From positions 1 through 64,000 of the forward strand of contig DULR01000034.1 of the NCBI GenBank assembly GCA_012840245.1: DNA of 64,000 nt, read 5' to 3'. Position numbers and translations under genes: made by a program. The notes beneath the pieces are model-generated. The model made no database searches. It worked only from the letters and a program-made list of their open reading frames with translations, and was not told the DNA's origin. This stretch comes from Clostridiaceae bacterium (lineage in GTDB: Bacteria; Bacillota; Clostridia; DSM-8532). Below, in pieces: positions 33,520 to 44,929 of this stretch. Within the stretch, counting starts at the first letter, position 1; every line of letters starts with the position of its first letter.

Positions 33520-33864
33520 TCAATAGAACTTAATCTGTGTCCCTGTTGAAAGAAATGCCAGAGCCTGAAGAGACGAAGGGAACTCCAGGACCTTTACGGC
33601 GCCGCGAACCGGAGGGACTATCGAAAAAGGCTTTATGCACCTTTTTATTGCCACTATATTGTCGTTCTCATCAAGATACAGAGCATCGAGCTGATAACGC
33701 ATGAACAAGGTATGGATAAAGTTGCATTTCAAAAGCAGCAATCCGTAAACTCCCTCTTTTTTGCCCATCAAACCAAGGAAACGTTTTTTGAAAGTGTCTG
33801 CTATATATACGGGGATATCTTTCCCGATCGATGTTATAAAATGCATTATTTTAGTATTTTGCAA
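33520..33864 (-). CDS. DUF192 family protein
   Basis: 114 aa. The DUF192 pattern is clear: TFKKRFLGLMGKK (about 24-36), GLLLLKCNFIHTLFMRYQLDALYLDENDNIV and the late VKVLEFPSS block. TTG 33864 with GGGTGA is a plausible start; ATG 33846 has no ribosome site. Members are small, often secreted; here no signal peptide is visible. The function is unknown. Confidence 0.8.
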   Translation of the reverse strand: MQNTKIMHFITSIGKDIPVYIADTFKKRFLGLMGKKEGVYGLLLLKCNFIHTLFMRYQLDALYLDENDNIVAIKRCIKPFSIVPPVRGAVKVLEFPSSLQALAFLSTGTQIKFY

Positions 33865-34059
33865 AAAAAATCACCCGAAAATAGCATATCTTTTTACATT
33901 CTTCTTAGAAATAGTAAAATTGTCCCATAGAATATAGGACGAAGGCACCAATTAACAAAAAGACGATATTTTTTATATTAATTTATTGATTCTTTGAAGT
34001 AAAACTTAGGCAAACTGACAAAACAAGAAAAACAGCTTTTATTTTTAGGTTGCGTATTG

Positions 34060-34065
34060 TATAAT
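34060..34065 (+). promoter_or_regulatory. -10 box upstream of the HPr-like gene
   Basis: A perfect TATAAT at 34060-34065 in AT-rich DNA with only a weak -35 match. The leader to ATG 34176 would be about 105 nt. Confidence 0.4.
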
Positions 34066-34175
34066 AGGTTTAGCAATCAGATACTTATGAAAGCGTAAAT
34101 TAATAATTTGATGGTTTATTATTGTTGCATTTATAACATAGTTACACTTGGTAACTGCCAGGAGGAAATTACAAT

Positions 34176-34439
34176 ATGATGGCTAAGGAAGTAACAATCT
34201 TTAGTAAAACAGGTCTGGAGTCAAAAATGGCCGCACGGCTGATTCAAAAGGCTTCAAGCTATGAGGCAAATATCTGGATTCAGAAGGATGAACGGAAAGC
34301 AAATGCAAAAAGTCTGTTGGGACTTTTATCTTTGGGGATAAGCCCGGGGGATAAGATCACGATTATTACCGAGGGCAGAGATGAAGCAACTGCTTTGAAC
34401 GAACTTGAAGCATTCGCCAATAACGGAATGACGGAATAA
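34176..34439 (+). CDS. HPr-like (Crh-type) protein lacking the catalytic histidine
   Basis: 87 aa, ATG 34176 behind AGGAGG. The whole HPr fold aligns by eye, including KANAKSLLGLLSLGI (about 41-55) with the regulatory serine (Ser46 equivalent). The active-site TGIHARPA of HPr is replaced by TGLESKMA, so His15 is Glu and Arg17 is Lys. It cannot take phosphate from PTS enzyme I in the normal way, but HPr kinase could act on the serine, as with Bacillus Crh (Gln15). A regulatory role is inferred. It lies just before uvrC and has its own terminator. Confidence 0.88.
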   Translation: MMAKEVTIFSKTGLESKMAARLIQKASSYEANIWIQKDERKANAKSLLGLLSLGISPGDKITIITEGRDEATALNELEAFANNGMTE

Positions 34440-34457
34440 TATTTGTCTTAAAATGAG

Positions 34458-34480
34458 AGCCGGCCAAGCGCCGGCTTTTT
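34458..34480 (+). terminator. Terminator after the HPr-like gene
   Basis: AGCCGGC (34458-34464) and GCCGGCT (34470-34476), loop CAAGC, followed by a T run to 34480. Confidence 0.85.
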
Positions 34481-34536
34481 GATTCATGGAATGATATAAC
34501 GTATGAAAATTTATAGTCTGGCCGGAGTTGAATAAT

Positions 34537-36363
34537 ATGGCATCGATCAAGGAAACACTGAAGAATCTTCCCGAACTGCCGGGTGTTTATATAATGCGGG
34601 ACTCAGAAGGAAAGGTTATTTATGTCGGAAAGGCCAAGATCCTGAAAAACCGTGTTAAATCATATTTCCAGCATAGAGAGGACAGGGATTCCAAAACTGC
34701 TATGCTGGTATCTGCTGTCGAATCGCTGGAGTATATTGTCACCCATACCGAGGAAGAGGCTCTGATTCTTGAAAATACGCTGATAAAGCGCCACAAGCCG
34801 AAATACAATATTCTATTGAAGGATGACAAGACATATCCGCATGTACGTCTGACGATACAGGAGGATTTCCCAAGGGTCGAAATAACCAGGAGAGTGGAAA
34901 AAGACGGAGCAAAGTACTTCGGCACCTTCGTAAAAATGAGTGCGGTAAAGGATTCCATCGAAGTGCTGAGGCGGCTCTTTCCGATACGTACATGCAAAAG
35001 GACCATATCACCCGATAAAAAGCAAAAGCCCTGCTTATATTACCATATCGGACTATGTTCAGCTCCATGTGCCGGATATATTAGCAGGGAGGAATATGCG
35101 GATCTCGTGAAAAACGCGGCAGCCTTTCTTGACGGACGCCATGAGGATGTCATTGAGAAGCTTGAGAACGAGATGAACATGCTTTCAGAACAGATGAAAT
35201 TTGAGAAGGCAGCTGTGGTGCGGGACAGGATCAGGAGTATAAATGCGTTGTACAAAAAGCAGGCTGTTTATTCGACCAAAATGGATGAACGCGATGTCAT
35301 AGCTCTCTGTTCGGATAACTGGCATTATGCCGCAAGCATACTTGCCGTGAGGGGAGGTCGTCTTATCGGGAAACGCTCATATGTGCTGGAAGGAATGGGT
35401 GCTGCAGAACCGGGCGAGGTCATCGAGTCTTTTATAATCCAGTACTATGAAGCCAATCCGGAGATCCCGAAGGAAATAGCACTGCAGGTAGAGCCAGAAT
35501 CAATGGAAGCATTGACTCAGCTGCTTACAAGGAAACGGGGAAGCAAAGTCACCCTGATAGTGCCTCAAAGAGGGAAAAAGGCCGAGCTTATTGATATGGC
35601 CGAACAGAATGCGAAAGAAGAACTGGAATTGTATAAAAGGAATGTGCTTGCGACCCAGATGAGGTCAATTGAGACTTTGAAAAAGCTTCAGGAGGCTCTG
35701 ATGCTGAAAAAAACGCCGATGATCATCGAAGCCTACGATATTTCGAATACCGGAAGCACCGAGATAGTTTCATCGATGGTGGTTTTCCGTGAGGGACAGC
35801 CCGATCCCGGCAGCTATCGCCGTTTCAGGATGAAGGCGATAACCGAACAGAATGATTACGGCAGCATGCAGGAAACACTTTTGCGCCGGTTTAACCGTTA
35901 TCTTTCAGGATCCAAGGATGAGGCATTCGGAAGGTTGCCCGATCTGATCCTTGTCGACGGCGGCGCGCAGCATGTAAATGCCGCAAAAGAAGTTTTGCAA
36001 GATCTGGAGCTGGATGTTCCCATATGGGGGATGGCCAAGGATGACAGGCATCGTTCTCATCGTCTTGTGAACGGATCGACAGGGATCCAGCTTTCGGGAG
36101 ACAGTGATATATTGAGGTTCATATCGGCAGTCCAGAACGAAGCGCACCGATATGCCCTTCAATATAACAAGAACTTGAGAAAAAAGAGGATGATAAAATC
36201 AGAGCTCGACAATATAAAGGGGATCGGTCCGACCCGCAAAAAAAGCCTGCTTAAGGCATTCGGCTCGGTTAAAAAGCTTAAGGAGGCATCTGTCGAGGAA
36301 ATAGCCAAGGTGGACGGAATAAGCCTTAAGCTTGCAGAAAGTATTAAGTCCCAGTTGAAGTGA
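34537..36363 (+). CDS. uvrC: Excinuclease ABC subunit C
   Basis: 608 aa. GGAG at 34524-34527 fits ATG 34537. The GIY-YIG nuclease domain (LPGVYIMRDSEGKVIYVGKA, about 11-30) makes the 3' cut, the UVR region near residue 215 (KFEKAAVVRDRI) meets UvrB, and the C-terminal RNase H-like nuclease (AYDISNTGSTEIVSSMV, DLILVDGG) makes the 5' cut. Two helix-hairpin-helix motifs end the protein (GIGPTRKKSLL, VDGISLKLAE). Confidence 0.97.
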   Translation: MASIKETLKNLPELPGVYIMRDSEGKVIYVGKAKILKNRVKSYFQHREDRDSKTAMLVSAVESLEYIVTHTEEEALILENTLIKRHKPKYNILLKDDKTYPHVRLTIQEDFPRVEITRRVEKDGAKYFGTFVKMSAVKDSIEVLRRLFPIRTCKRTISPDKKQKPCLYYHIGLCSAPCAGYISREEYADLVKNAAAFLDGRHEDVIEKLENEMNMLSEQMKFEKAAVVRDRIRSINALYKKQAVYSTKMDERDVIALCSDNWHYAASILAVRGGRLIGKRSYVLEGMGAAEPGEVIESFIIQYYEANPEIPKEIALQVEPESMEALTQLLTRKRGSKVTLIVPQRGKKAELIDMAEQNAKEELELYKRNVLATQMRSIETLKKLQEALMLKKTPMIIEAYDISNTGSTEIVSSMVVFREGQPDPGSYRRFRMKAITEQNDYGSMQETLLRRFNRYLSGSKDEAFGRLPDLILVDGGAQHVNAAKEVLQDLELDVPIWGMAKDDRHRSHRLVNGSTGIQLSGDSDILRFISAVQNEAHRYALQYNKNLRKKRMIKSELDNIKGIGPTRKKSLLKAFGSVKKLKEASVEEIAKVDGISLKLAESIKSQLK

Positions 36364-36384
36364 AGCGAATGAGTTTAGGGGACA

Positions 36385-36404
36385 AATGAATCAATTGATT
36401 CATT
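36385..36404. repeat. 20-base perfect palindrome after uvrC
   Basis: AATGAATCAATTGATTCATT at 36385-36404, 21 bases after the uvrC stop, followed by CGAATTTTT. GAATGAG (36367-36373) and CTCATTC (36414-36420) flank it as an outer stem. It may be the uvrC terminator, although the T-tract is short. Confidence 0.55.
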
Positions 36405-36573
36405 CGAATTTTTCTCATTCTTTCTTCGGCGGGCGCAAGAATCCCGATCCTACTGGCCTCACTTTGTCATTTATGTGAATTAAACCTCCGGTTTTGCCAA
36501 TAATAGTTATCATCATCAACAAGATAGTGTAAAGTAAAATATGAAAAAATGCTTCGCAAGATTTAAATACTTT

Positions 36574-36694
36574 CATCCTCTGACAAAATTTTAATCTGCT
36601 CAATTGAATTTTTGTCAAGGCTGAAATTAACGGGCTTTCAGCCCGACCTTGACAAAAATTTATGAGCAGATTTTAAAGCATTTTTAAGAGGATG
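36574..36694. repeat. 121-nt long inverted repeat (uvrC-gpr gap)
   Basis: Arms of about 47 bases match almost throughout: CATCCTCT 36574-36581 with AGAGGATG 36687-36694, AATCTGCTCA 36593-36602 with TGAGCAGATT 36663-36672, AATTTTTGTCAAGG 36607-36620 with CCTTGACAAAAATT 36647-36660. The centre can fold as CGGGCT/AGCCCG (36631-36645) or as GGCTGAAA/TTTCAGCC (36619-36643). No T-tract follows. It resembles a MITE-like element or the gene for a hairpin RNA. Confidence 0.75.
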
Positions 36695-36832
36695 CAAGCA
36701 TGGATTTGATGAAAATTAGGGGGTACACGAATTCTGAGGTTTAATAACTCTCTAATGCTTGAAAATAAATCATTTGACGCATTTTACACAAATACTACTT
36801 AACACAACCATCAACAAAATCGGAGGGCTTTT

Positions 36833-37834
36833 ATGGATAAATATACTCGTATGATCAGAACGGACATGGCCGACGAATCCCGGGTGGTGGGAGCCGGAGC
36901 ACATGCCAGAACAGCAGGTGGCGGTCTCGATGAAGGTTACAGCGTGGAAAATGACGGTGATCAGGATGTCTCGATAACCAGGGTGCACATCAATACTCCT
37001 GAAGCCGAGCAGAAGCTAGGAAAACCGGTCGGCAGTTATATAACCATGGACATCCCGATGATACGGGAAAAAAGCCGGGATCTGTACGAAAAGTCCTGCA
37101 GGATGCTTGCAAGGGAACTTAAAAGGCTCATTCACCTGGAAAAAAATGAAACCGTCCTGGTGGTGGGGCTGGGAAACTGGAATGTGACCGCAGACTCTCT
37201 TGGTCCCAAAGTAGCCCAGTATGTCCTTGTGACAAGGCATATCTATGAATATCTTCCCAAAGAAGTGGACGAGACCGAAAGGCCGGTATGCGCCATATCC
37301 CCCGGAGTCCTGGGTATTACGGGAATAGAGACGGGTCACATTATAAAAGGTATTGTGGACAATGTGAAACCTTCTCTGGTCATTGCAGTCGATGCTCTGG
37401 CTTCCCGCAGCATGAACAGGGTCAATGCTTCGATCCAGCTTGCCAATACGGGGATCGCGCCCGGTTCGGGTGTGGGAAATAAAAGAGCAGCGTTGACCCG
37501 TGAGAGCCTTGGAGTGCCGGTCATTGCCATCGGTGTGCCGACAGTGGTTGATGCGGCGACCATGGCAAGCGATGTTCTGGATCTTGTAATGGACAGCATG
37601 ATGGAGCAGGCCGGACAGGGGAGCGAATTTTACAGGATGCTTGCCGGGATAGACAGGGACGATAAATATCGTATGATCATAGAGATTCTGGAACCTTATT
37701 CGGGAAATCTGGTGGTGACGCCCAAGGATACCGACGACATCGTGGAGTATCTTTCCAAGCTTGTGGCAAATGGCATAAACATGGCCCTGCATGAAAACAT
37801 AGGACCTGAGGATGTTGACAGATTCATTCAATAA
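36833..37834 (+). CDS. gpr: GPR spore germination endopeptidase
   Basis: 333 aa, ATG 36833 with GGAGGGC. It degrades the DNA-coating SASPs at germination and is made as an inactive zymogen; the DMADESR region near residue 11-17 is in the cut-off propeptide zone. VVGLGNWNVTADSLGP (about 105-120), SPGVLGITGIETG and VIAIGVPTVVDAAT are family blocks. It has its own gap upstream, where a forespore sigma-G promoter is expected but only a weak AATACTA (36791-36797) is seen. Confidence 0.96.
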   Translation: MDKYTRMIRTDMADESRVVGAGAHARTAGGGLDEGYSVENDGDQDVSITRVHINTPEAEQKLGKPVGSYITMDIPMIREKSRDLYEKSCRMLARELKRLIHLEKNETVLVVGLGNWNVTADSLGPKVAQYVLVTRHIYEYLPKEVDETERPVCAISPGVLGITGIETGHIIKGIVDNVKPSLVIAVDALASRSMNRVNASIQLANTGIAPGSGVGNKRAALTRESLGVPVIAIGVPTVVDAATMASDVLDLVMDSMMEQAGQGSEFYRMLAGIDRDDKYRMIIEILEPYSGNLVVTPKDTDDIVEYLSKLVANGINMALHENIGPEDVDRFIQ

Positions 37835-37870
37835 ACAGGAACGCAGAAAGATGACTGGCTTTTGTCACGG

Positions 37871-37894
37871 TGGCTGTCTATTTTGAGACAGCCA
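37871..37894 (+). terminator. Hairpin after gpr
   Basis: TGGCTGTCT (37871-37879) pairs perfectly with AGACAGCCA (37886-37894), loop ATTTTG. The T-tract after it is poor (CTGTTATTTG), so terminator strength is uncertain. Confidence 0.6.
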
Positions 37895-38012
37895 CTGTTA
37901 TTTGTATAAAAATTAGTGTATTATATTTTATGATCAAAAGAAAAACCATACTTTAAATGCTTTCTGAATTATATTTCACACCGGGGAGCAGCAATTACGG
38001 AGAGGTGGCTTA

Positions 38013-40938
<2,926 letters not shown>

Positions 40939-40948
40939 ATACTTAAGC

Positions 40949-40976
40949 TTGAAGCCGGAATTTTCGATATTATTAT
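40949..40976 (+). promoter_or_regulatory. Promoter for the HD-GYP gene
   Basis: TTGAAG at 40949-40954 and TATTAT at 40971-40976, 16-base spacer, just after ligA. Confidence 0.45.
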
Positions 40977-41023
40977 AGTAGATGTAATATTATCAAACTA
41001 TTAAGACCGGAGGCTTATTCGGC

Positions 41024-42079
41024 ATGAAAAGTAAAAAAATGCTTTTACCTATTGAAAAGGTAAATCCGGGTATGATTACGGCTGAAGTCGTCTTTAATAA
41101 AATGGGAAATGTCATGCTCTGGGACGGCGTGGCTCTGGACAGCATTACCATAGAACGGCTCAAGAATGTTGGAGTACAGGAAATAACAGTACATGTTGAT
41201 GAGCCCCGGGAAAAGGGAATCAGGTATGATTACAGCTCACCGGTGGTTTTTGCGGCTGAATATGAACAGGATGCAAATCTGACCAAACAGATGTTCCAGG
41301 ATATTTCATCGGGGAAAAGACTGGATGCTGAGACCACAGAGGAAATAGTGGATTCAGTTCTCAGAAAATCCGAGAGCAACAGGAATATAATAGATTCTAT
41401 CACACAGGTCAGAAGCATTGACGAATATACATTTTATCACAGCCTTAATGTCTCCATGCTTTGCATGCTGATCGGCAAATGGCTGAGACTGGATGAGTAT
41501 CATGTGAGGAACCTTGCTCTGGCCGGGCTTCTCCATGACATCGGGAAGACCAGGATACCGTTCGAGATACTTAACAAACCCGGTAAACTTACAGATGAAG
41601 AATTTGAGGAAATGAAACGGCATTCCGAATACGGATATAATATTGTCAAGAATTTGGATGATATATCTCCGGAAGTCGCAAAAGCGATCCTTACCCATCA
41701 TGAAAAAGAAGACGGCAGCGGTTATCCCATGGGGCTTACCGGAGACAAGCTTAATCTTTATTCCAAGGTTATTACCGTAGCAGACATATTTGACGCTATG
41801 ACCGCAAACAGGACATATAAAAGCAAGGATACCCCCTTTAAAGTTTTTGAATTGATGCAGCACGGAAGTTTTGGTATACTAGATCCTATAGTACTGAACG
41901 CATTTTTGAACAATGTTACCAGCTATTACATAGGAGCCAATGTTTTGCTGAACACAGGCGAAACAGGAGTAGTAGTATTTATGAACAAACAGAATTTATC
42001 CCGTCCTGTGGTTCAGGTCGGAGACCGGTACATCGACACCTCGGTATCAAAATTTGTGAGGATCAAGGAGTTTCTCTGA
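41024..42079 (+). CDS. HD-GYP domain phosphodiesterase-like protein
   Basis: 351 aa, ATG 41024 with CGGAGG. An N-terminal DUF3391-like region is followed by a full HD-GYP domain: FYHSLNVSMLCM (about 138-149), LLHDIGKTRIP (HD at 171-172), THHEKEDGSGYP (His225-226, GYP at 233-235) and VADIFDAMTANRTYK. HD-GYP proteins hydrolyse c-di-GMP or related cyclic dinucleotides. No receiver domain is present. Confidence 0.9.
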   Translation: MKSKKMLLPIEKVNPGMITAEVVFNKMGNVMLWDGVALDSITIERLKNVGVQEITVHVDEPREKGIRYDYSSPVVFAAEYEQDANLTKQMFQDISSGKRLDAETTEEIVDSVLRKSESNRNIIDSITQVRSIDEYTFYHSLNVSMLCMLIGKWLRLDEYHVRNLALAGLLHDIGKTRIPFEILNKPGKLTDEEFEEMKRHSEYGYNIVKNLDDISPEVAKAILTHHEKEDGSGYPMGLTGDKLNLYSKVITVADIFDAMTANRTYKSKDTPFKVFELMQHGSFGILDPIVLNAFLNNVTSYYIGANVLLNTGETGVVVFMNKQNLSRPVVQVGDRYIDTSVSKFVRIKEFL

Positions 42080-42118
42080 CTATGTCCGTCAAAGACGGCA
42101 TTTAGATTGGAGGCTTAA

Positions 42119-42838
42119 ATGAACAAAGGCCATAACGGCATGATGTTTATAATATTCCTGTTACTAGGGATTCTTATAAATCTTCAATTCAGAGGCATCA
42201 TTCTGTCTGAGCCGAATGAGCAGGCATCGATCAAGAAGCTTGCTGCCGAGCTTGAGGCCGAAAGGAAAGAAAACAGGAAGCTTATCGAGCAACTGGAAAG
42301 TATTCAGGCCGAGCGCGAGCAACTGTGGAAGAATCTTGGCAACAATCTCAATAATCAGGAGATCAATAACCTGTTAAGGATGCGTGATTACGAGAATTTT
42401 CGCGCAGGGTTGACTGCCGTCAAAGGCAGCGGTATCGTGATAACCATGGAAGATGCTCCTGCCAAAGGAGAACTTGATATAGAAGATTATATTATCCATG
42501 ATAACGATATCAACATTATTCTCAATGAACTTAAGGCAAACGGCGCCCAGGCCATATCAGTCAATGGCGAAAGAGTCATGCTTTCAACGAAACCGGTATG
42601 CGCCGGACCTACTATCATAGTGAACAACAATCGTTATCCGCCCCCTTACGTAATTAAAGCCATAGGAGACCCGGACATACTTTATGAGGCCATCGAGACC
42701 ATGGCCCAGGTCGCTTTCATGCGTCTTATGGATATTCGTATAAACGTTGTCAAACAGGACGACATAATAATAAACAAGTATAATATTTATACTTCTCTTG
42801 AAGAATCGTTAAAAGGCTTGGAGGTGGTTTCAAAATGA
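42119..42838 (+). CDS. DUF881 family membrane-anchored coiled-coil protein (copy 1)
   Basis: 239 aa, ATG preceded by GGAGG. One N-terminal helix (about 8-26), a coiled coil rich in Glu/Lys/Arg (about 35-75) and the DUF881 domain (about 95-225: GLTAVKGSGIVITMEDAP, ILNELKANGAQAISVNGERV, PPYVIKAIGD). Relatives are Bacillus YlxW/YlxX near division genes. It overlaps the second copy by four bases. Confidence 0.88.
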   Translation: MNKGHNGMMFIIFLLLGILINLQFRGIILSEPNEQASIKKLAAELEAERKENRKLIEQLESIQAEREQLWKNLGNNLNNQEINNLLRMRDYENFRAGLTAVKGSGIVITMEDAPAKGELDIEDYIIHDNDINIILNELKANGAQAISVNGERVMLSTKPVCAGPTIIVNNNRYPPPYVIKAIGDPDILYEAIETMAQVAFMRLMDIRINVVKQDDIIINKYNIYTSLEESLKGLEVVSK

Positions 42839-43530
42839 AGATATTCAAGACCATATCCCTCACGGCTGTTTGCCTTATTCTGGGCATAATCATGGCATGG
42901 CAGTTCAGAAGCGTCAAGCAGAACCAGGTTCTGGCCCAGTATGAAAAGAAAAATGTAAGTGAGATAATAGATGAATTACTTATAGAGAAAAAGAACAATG
43001 AGAACCTGAAGGTGCGTCTCCAGGAACTGCAAAAAGAAGTAGATGCATTCAAGGATGGAGAAACCAGCGTCAAAGACAAGATCGATGCTCTTCAAAGGGA
43101 AATATTGACTGCCCGTATCAAGGCTGGGCTTGAGACCGTGAAGGGTCCCGGACTCATAATAACCATTGAGGCCGGGGGCATGAAAAATGTCGAGGACAGA
43201 CATATCGAAGAGATCATAAATGAGCTCAAAGCTTCCGATGTGCAGGCAATCTCGGTGAACGACGAGCGTATAGTGGCAATGAGCGAGATCAGGAATGCCA
43301 GCGATTATATAATGATCAACGGCACTCAGCTGGTCCCTCCGTATACCATAAAAGCCATCGGCCATGCCGATAACATGGAAAGATCGTTGAGGCTTCTGGG
43401 CGGCGTTCTGGAGAAATTCGAGTATTATGAGTTCAAAGTGAACATCAAAAAAGAGGATGTCATTGTTATACCCGCCGTCAGAGATGACGGAACGGTCCTC
43501 AGGATCGACAAGCTTACCCCGGTCCAGTAA
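42835..43530 (+). CDS. DUF881 family membrane-anchored coiled-coil protein (copy 2)
   Basis: 231 aa, ATGA overlap with copy 1 and a GGAGG site inside it. Same plan: N-terminal helix (about 8-22), coiled coil (about 38-85), DUF881 domain (GLETVKGPGLIITIE, INELKASDVQAISVNDERIV, PPYTIKAIGHAD). The pair probably arose by duplication and may act together. The small basic protein Sbp that often accompanies the pair is not here. Confidence 0.88.
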   Translation: MKIFKTISLTAVCLILGIIMAWQFRSVKQNQVLAQYEKKNVSEIIDELLIEKKNNENLKVRLQELQKEVDAFKDGETSVKDKIDALQREILTARIKAGLETVKGPGLIITIEAGGMKNVEDRHIEEIINELKASDVQAISVNDERIVAMSEIRNASDYIMINGTQLVPPYTIKAIGHADNMERSLRLLGGVLEKFEYYEFKVNIKKEDVIVIPAVRDDGTVLRIDKLTPVQ

Positions 43531-43597
43531 GGATCCATATAAGTCACTTTAGTAATTTTGGCATGTCCCTGAATAATATAATGTTTGTAGGAGATAG

Positions 43598-43626
43598 GAG
43601 TCATTGAATAGCAATGGCTCTTTTTT
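43598..43626 (+). terminator. Terminator after the DUF881 pair
   Basis: GAGTCATTG (43598-43606) and CAATGGCTC (43612-43620) pair with one G-T, then six T. Confidence 0.88.
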
Positions 43627-43685
43627 ATTGAGTCATGCGCTTTTTGGACAGCTTGTGCCCAATAAAAGCGCTCATGGAGGATATG

Positions 43686-44591
43686 ATGGAGAGGATATAT
43701 AAATATTTCAGCTTCTTTGTAGTGATGATTCTTGCCGCATTTACACTGTTCATGCTTGCAGCTTACGAACTTCCCGGGATGTCTCAGATGATGTTCGCCG
43801 AGGAGCTTACCGGAGCTTTGTCTGAAGGTGAAGATACCGCCATTTCAGAAGTACGGTATTATGCTTCAGGCGTCAATGACAGTTATTCGAAACTCAGAAG
43901 CTGGGGGATCAAAAGGGGGGTCAACGGGGAGCTTCCGAAAGCCGACCCCGGCGCTCCTGAACTTTTGTCAAAGTACAATTCATTATATCTGGCCGATACG
44001 AATAAAAAAACCATATATCTTACCTTTGATGAAGGATATGAGAACGGCTACACCTCAAAGATCCTGGATGTGCTCTATGAAAACAAGGTCAATGCCATAT
44101 TTTTCATAACGGGACCCTACCTTGAGAAGGAAGATGCTCTTATCCGGAGAATGCTGGATGAAGGGCATGCCATAGGCAATCATACTATAAACCATAAAAG
44201 CCTTCCTCTTCTGGATGACAAAGAAATAGAAGAAGAAGTGGTGGGGCTGGACAGGAAGTTCCACAGCAAATACGGCAGGAACATGGTGTTTTTAAGGCCG
44301 CCGAAGGGCGAGTACAGTGAGAGGAGCCTCAGCATAACATCAAAGCTTGGATACGTGAATGTGTTCTGGAGCTTCGCCTATGATGACTGGGCGGTCGATC
44401 GCCAGAGAGGATGGGAATACGCATTTAAAAAGGTCACCGACAATCTGCATAATGGTGCTGTGATTCTTCTTCATGCTGTTTCCAGGGACAATGCCGAAGC
44501 ACTTGATGCGATCATACATCACGCCAGGGAATCGGGATATGAATTCGGGGATGTTTTTGAGCTTGAAAAATATGCAAGAGGTGAGGGTTGA
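43686..44591 (+). CDS. pdaA: PdaA-type polysaccharide deacetylase (delta-lactam formation)
   Basis: 301 aa from ATG 43686; GGAGG at 43676-43680 lies close, and ATG 43683 or the far ATG 43635 are alternatives. Signal/anchor helix at about 5-27. The NodB domain shows YLTFDEGYENGYT, the PdaA form of the catalytic Asp motif, the zinc ligands in GNHTINHKSL, and RPPKGEYSERS. It makes muramic-delta-lactam in spore cortex, needed for germination. It overlaps yqfC by one base. Confidence 0.9.
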   Translation: MERIYKYFSFFVVMILAAFTLFMLAAYELPGMSQMMFAEELTGALSEGEDTAISEVRYYASGVNDSYSKLRSWGIKRGVNGELPKADPGAPELLSKYNSLYLADTNKKTIYLTFDEGYENGYTSKILDVLYENKVNAIFFITGPYLEKEDALIRRMLDEGHAIGNHTINHKSLPLLDDKEIEEEVVGLDRKFHSKYGRNMVFLRPPKGEYSERSLSITSKLGYVNVFWSFAYDDWAVDRQRGWEYAFKKVTDNLHNGAVILLHAVSRDNAEALDAIIHHARESGYEFGDVFELEKYARGEG

Positions 44592-44911
44592 TGAAAAGAG
44601 GAATACATAGAATTAAAGGATCCGGGAAAACCCCGAAAGAACCTGGGGAAAGTCTTGGGGAAAAGCTTGCCCGCCTCTTTGAGATACCGGCCGATGTTTA
44701 CGGCAACCGCCCGAAGGTTACGGCAATAGGCCGCGGAGAGGTCATGATCGAGAATTTTAAGGGGATAATGGATTTTCAGGACGGTATGATACGGATAAAC
44801 ACCAATAACGGTGTCATCAGGGTTACCGGAGAAAGGCTTGTCATCAGAGAAATCACGAGTGAGGAAATCATAATCGGAGGAAAGATCTCAAATATCGACT
44901 ATGATGCTTAA
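44591..44911 (+). CDS. yqfC: Sporulation protein YqfC
   Basis: 106 aa, ATG 44591 overlapping the pdaA stop (TGATG) with GAGGTGAGGG in front. The core VTAIGRGEVMIENFKGI and the later INTNNGVIRVTGERLVI are the YqfC family pattern. It is mother-cell expressed (sigma-E regulon) in Bacillus, with unknown molecular function. yqfD follows, the invariant pair. Confidence 0.93.
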   Translation: MKRGIHRIKGSGKTPKEPGESLGEKLARLFEIPADVYGNRPKVTAIGRGEVMIENFKGIMDFQDGMIRINTNNGVIRVTGERLVIREITSEEIIIGGKISNIDYDA

Positions 44912-44929
44912 AAGTGAGTTGGTCGGTCT

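Noticed and set aside
37016-37831. 271-codon minus-strand frame opposite gpr
   Set aside because: Antisense shadow of the conserved gpr gene, no family resemblance.
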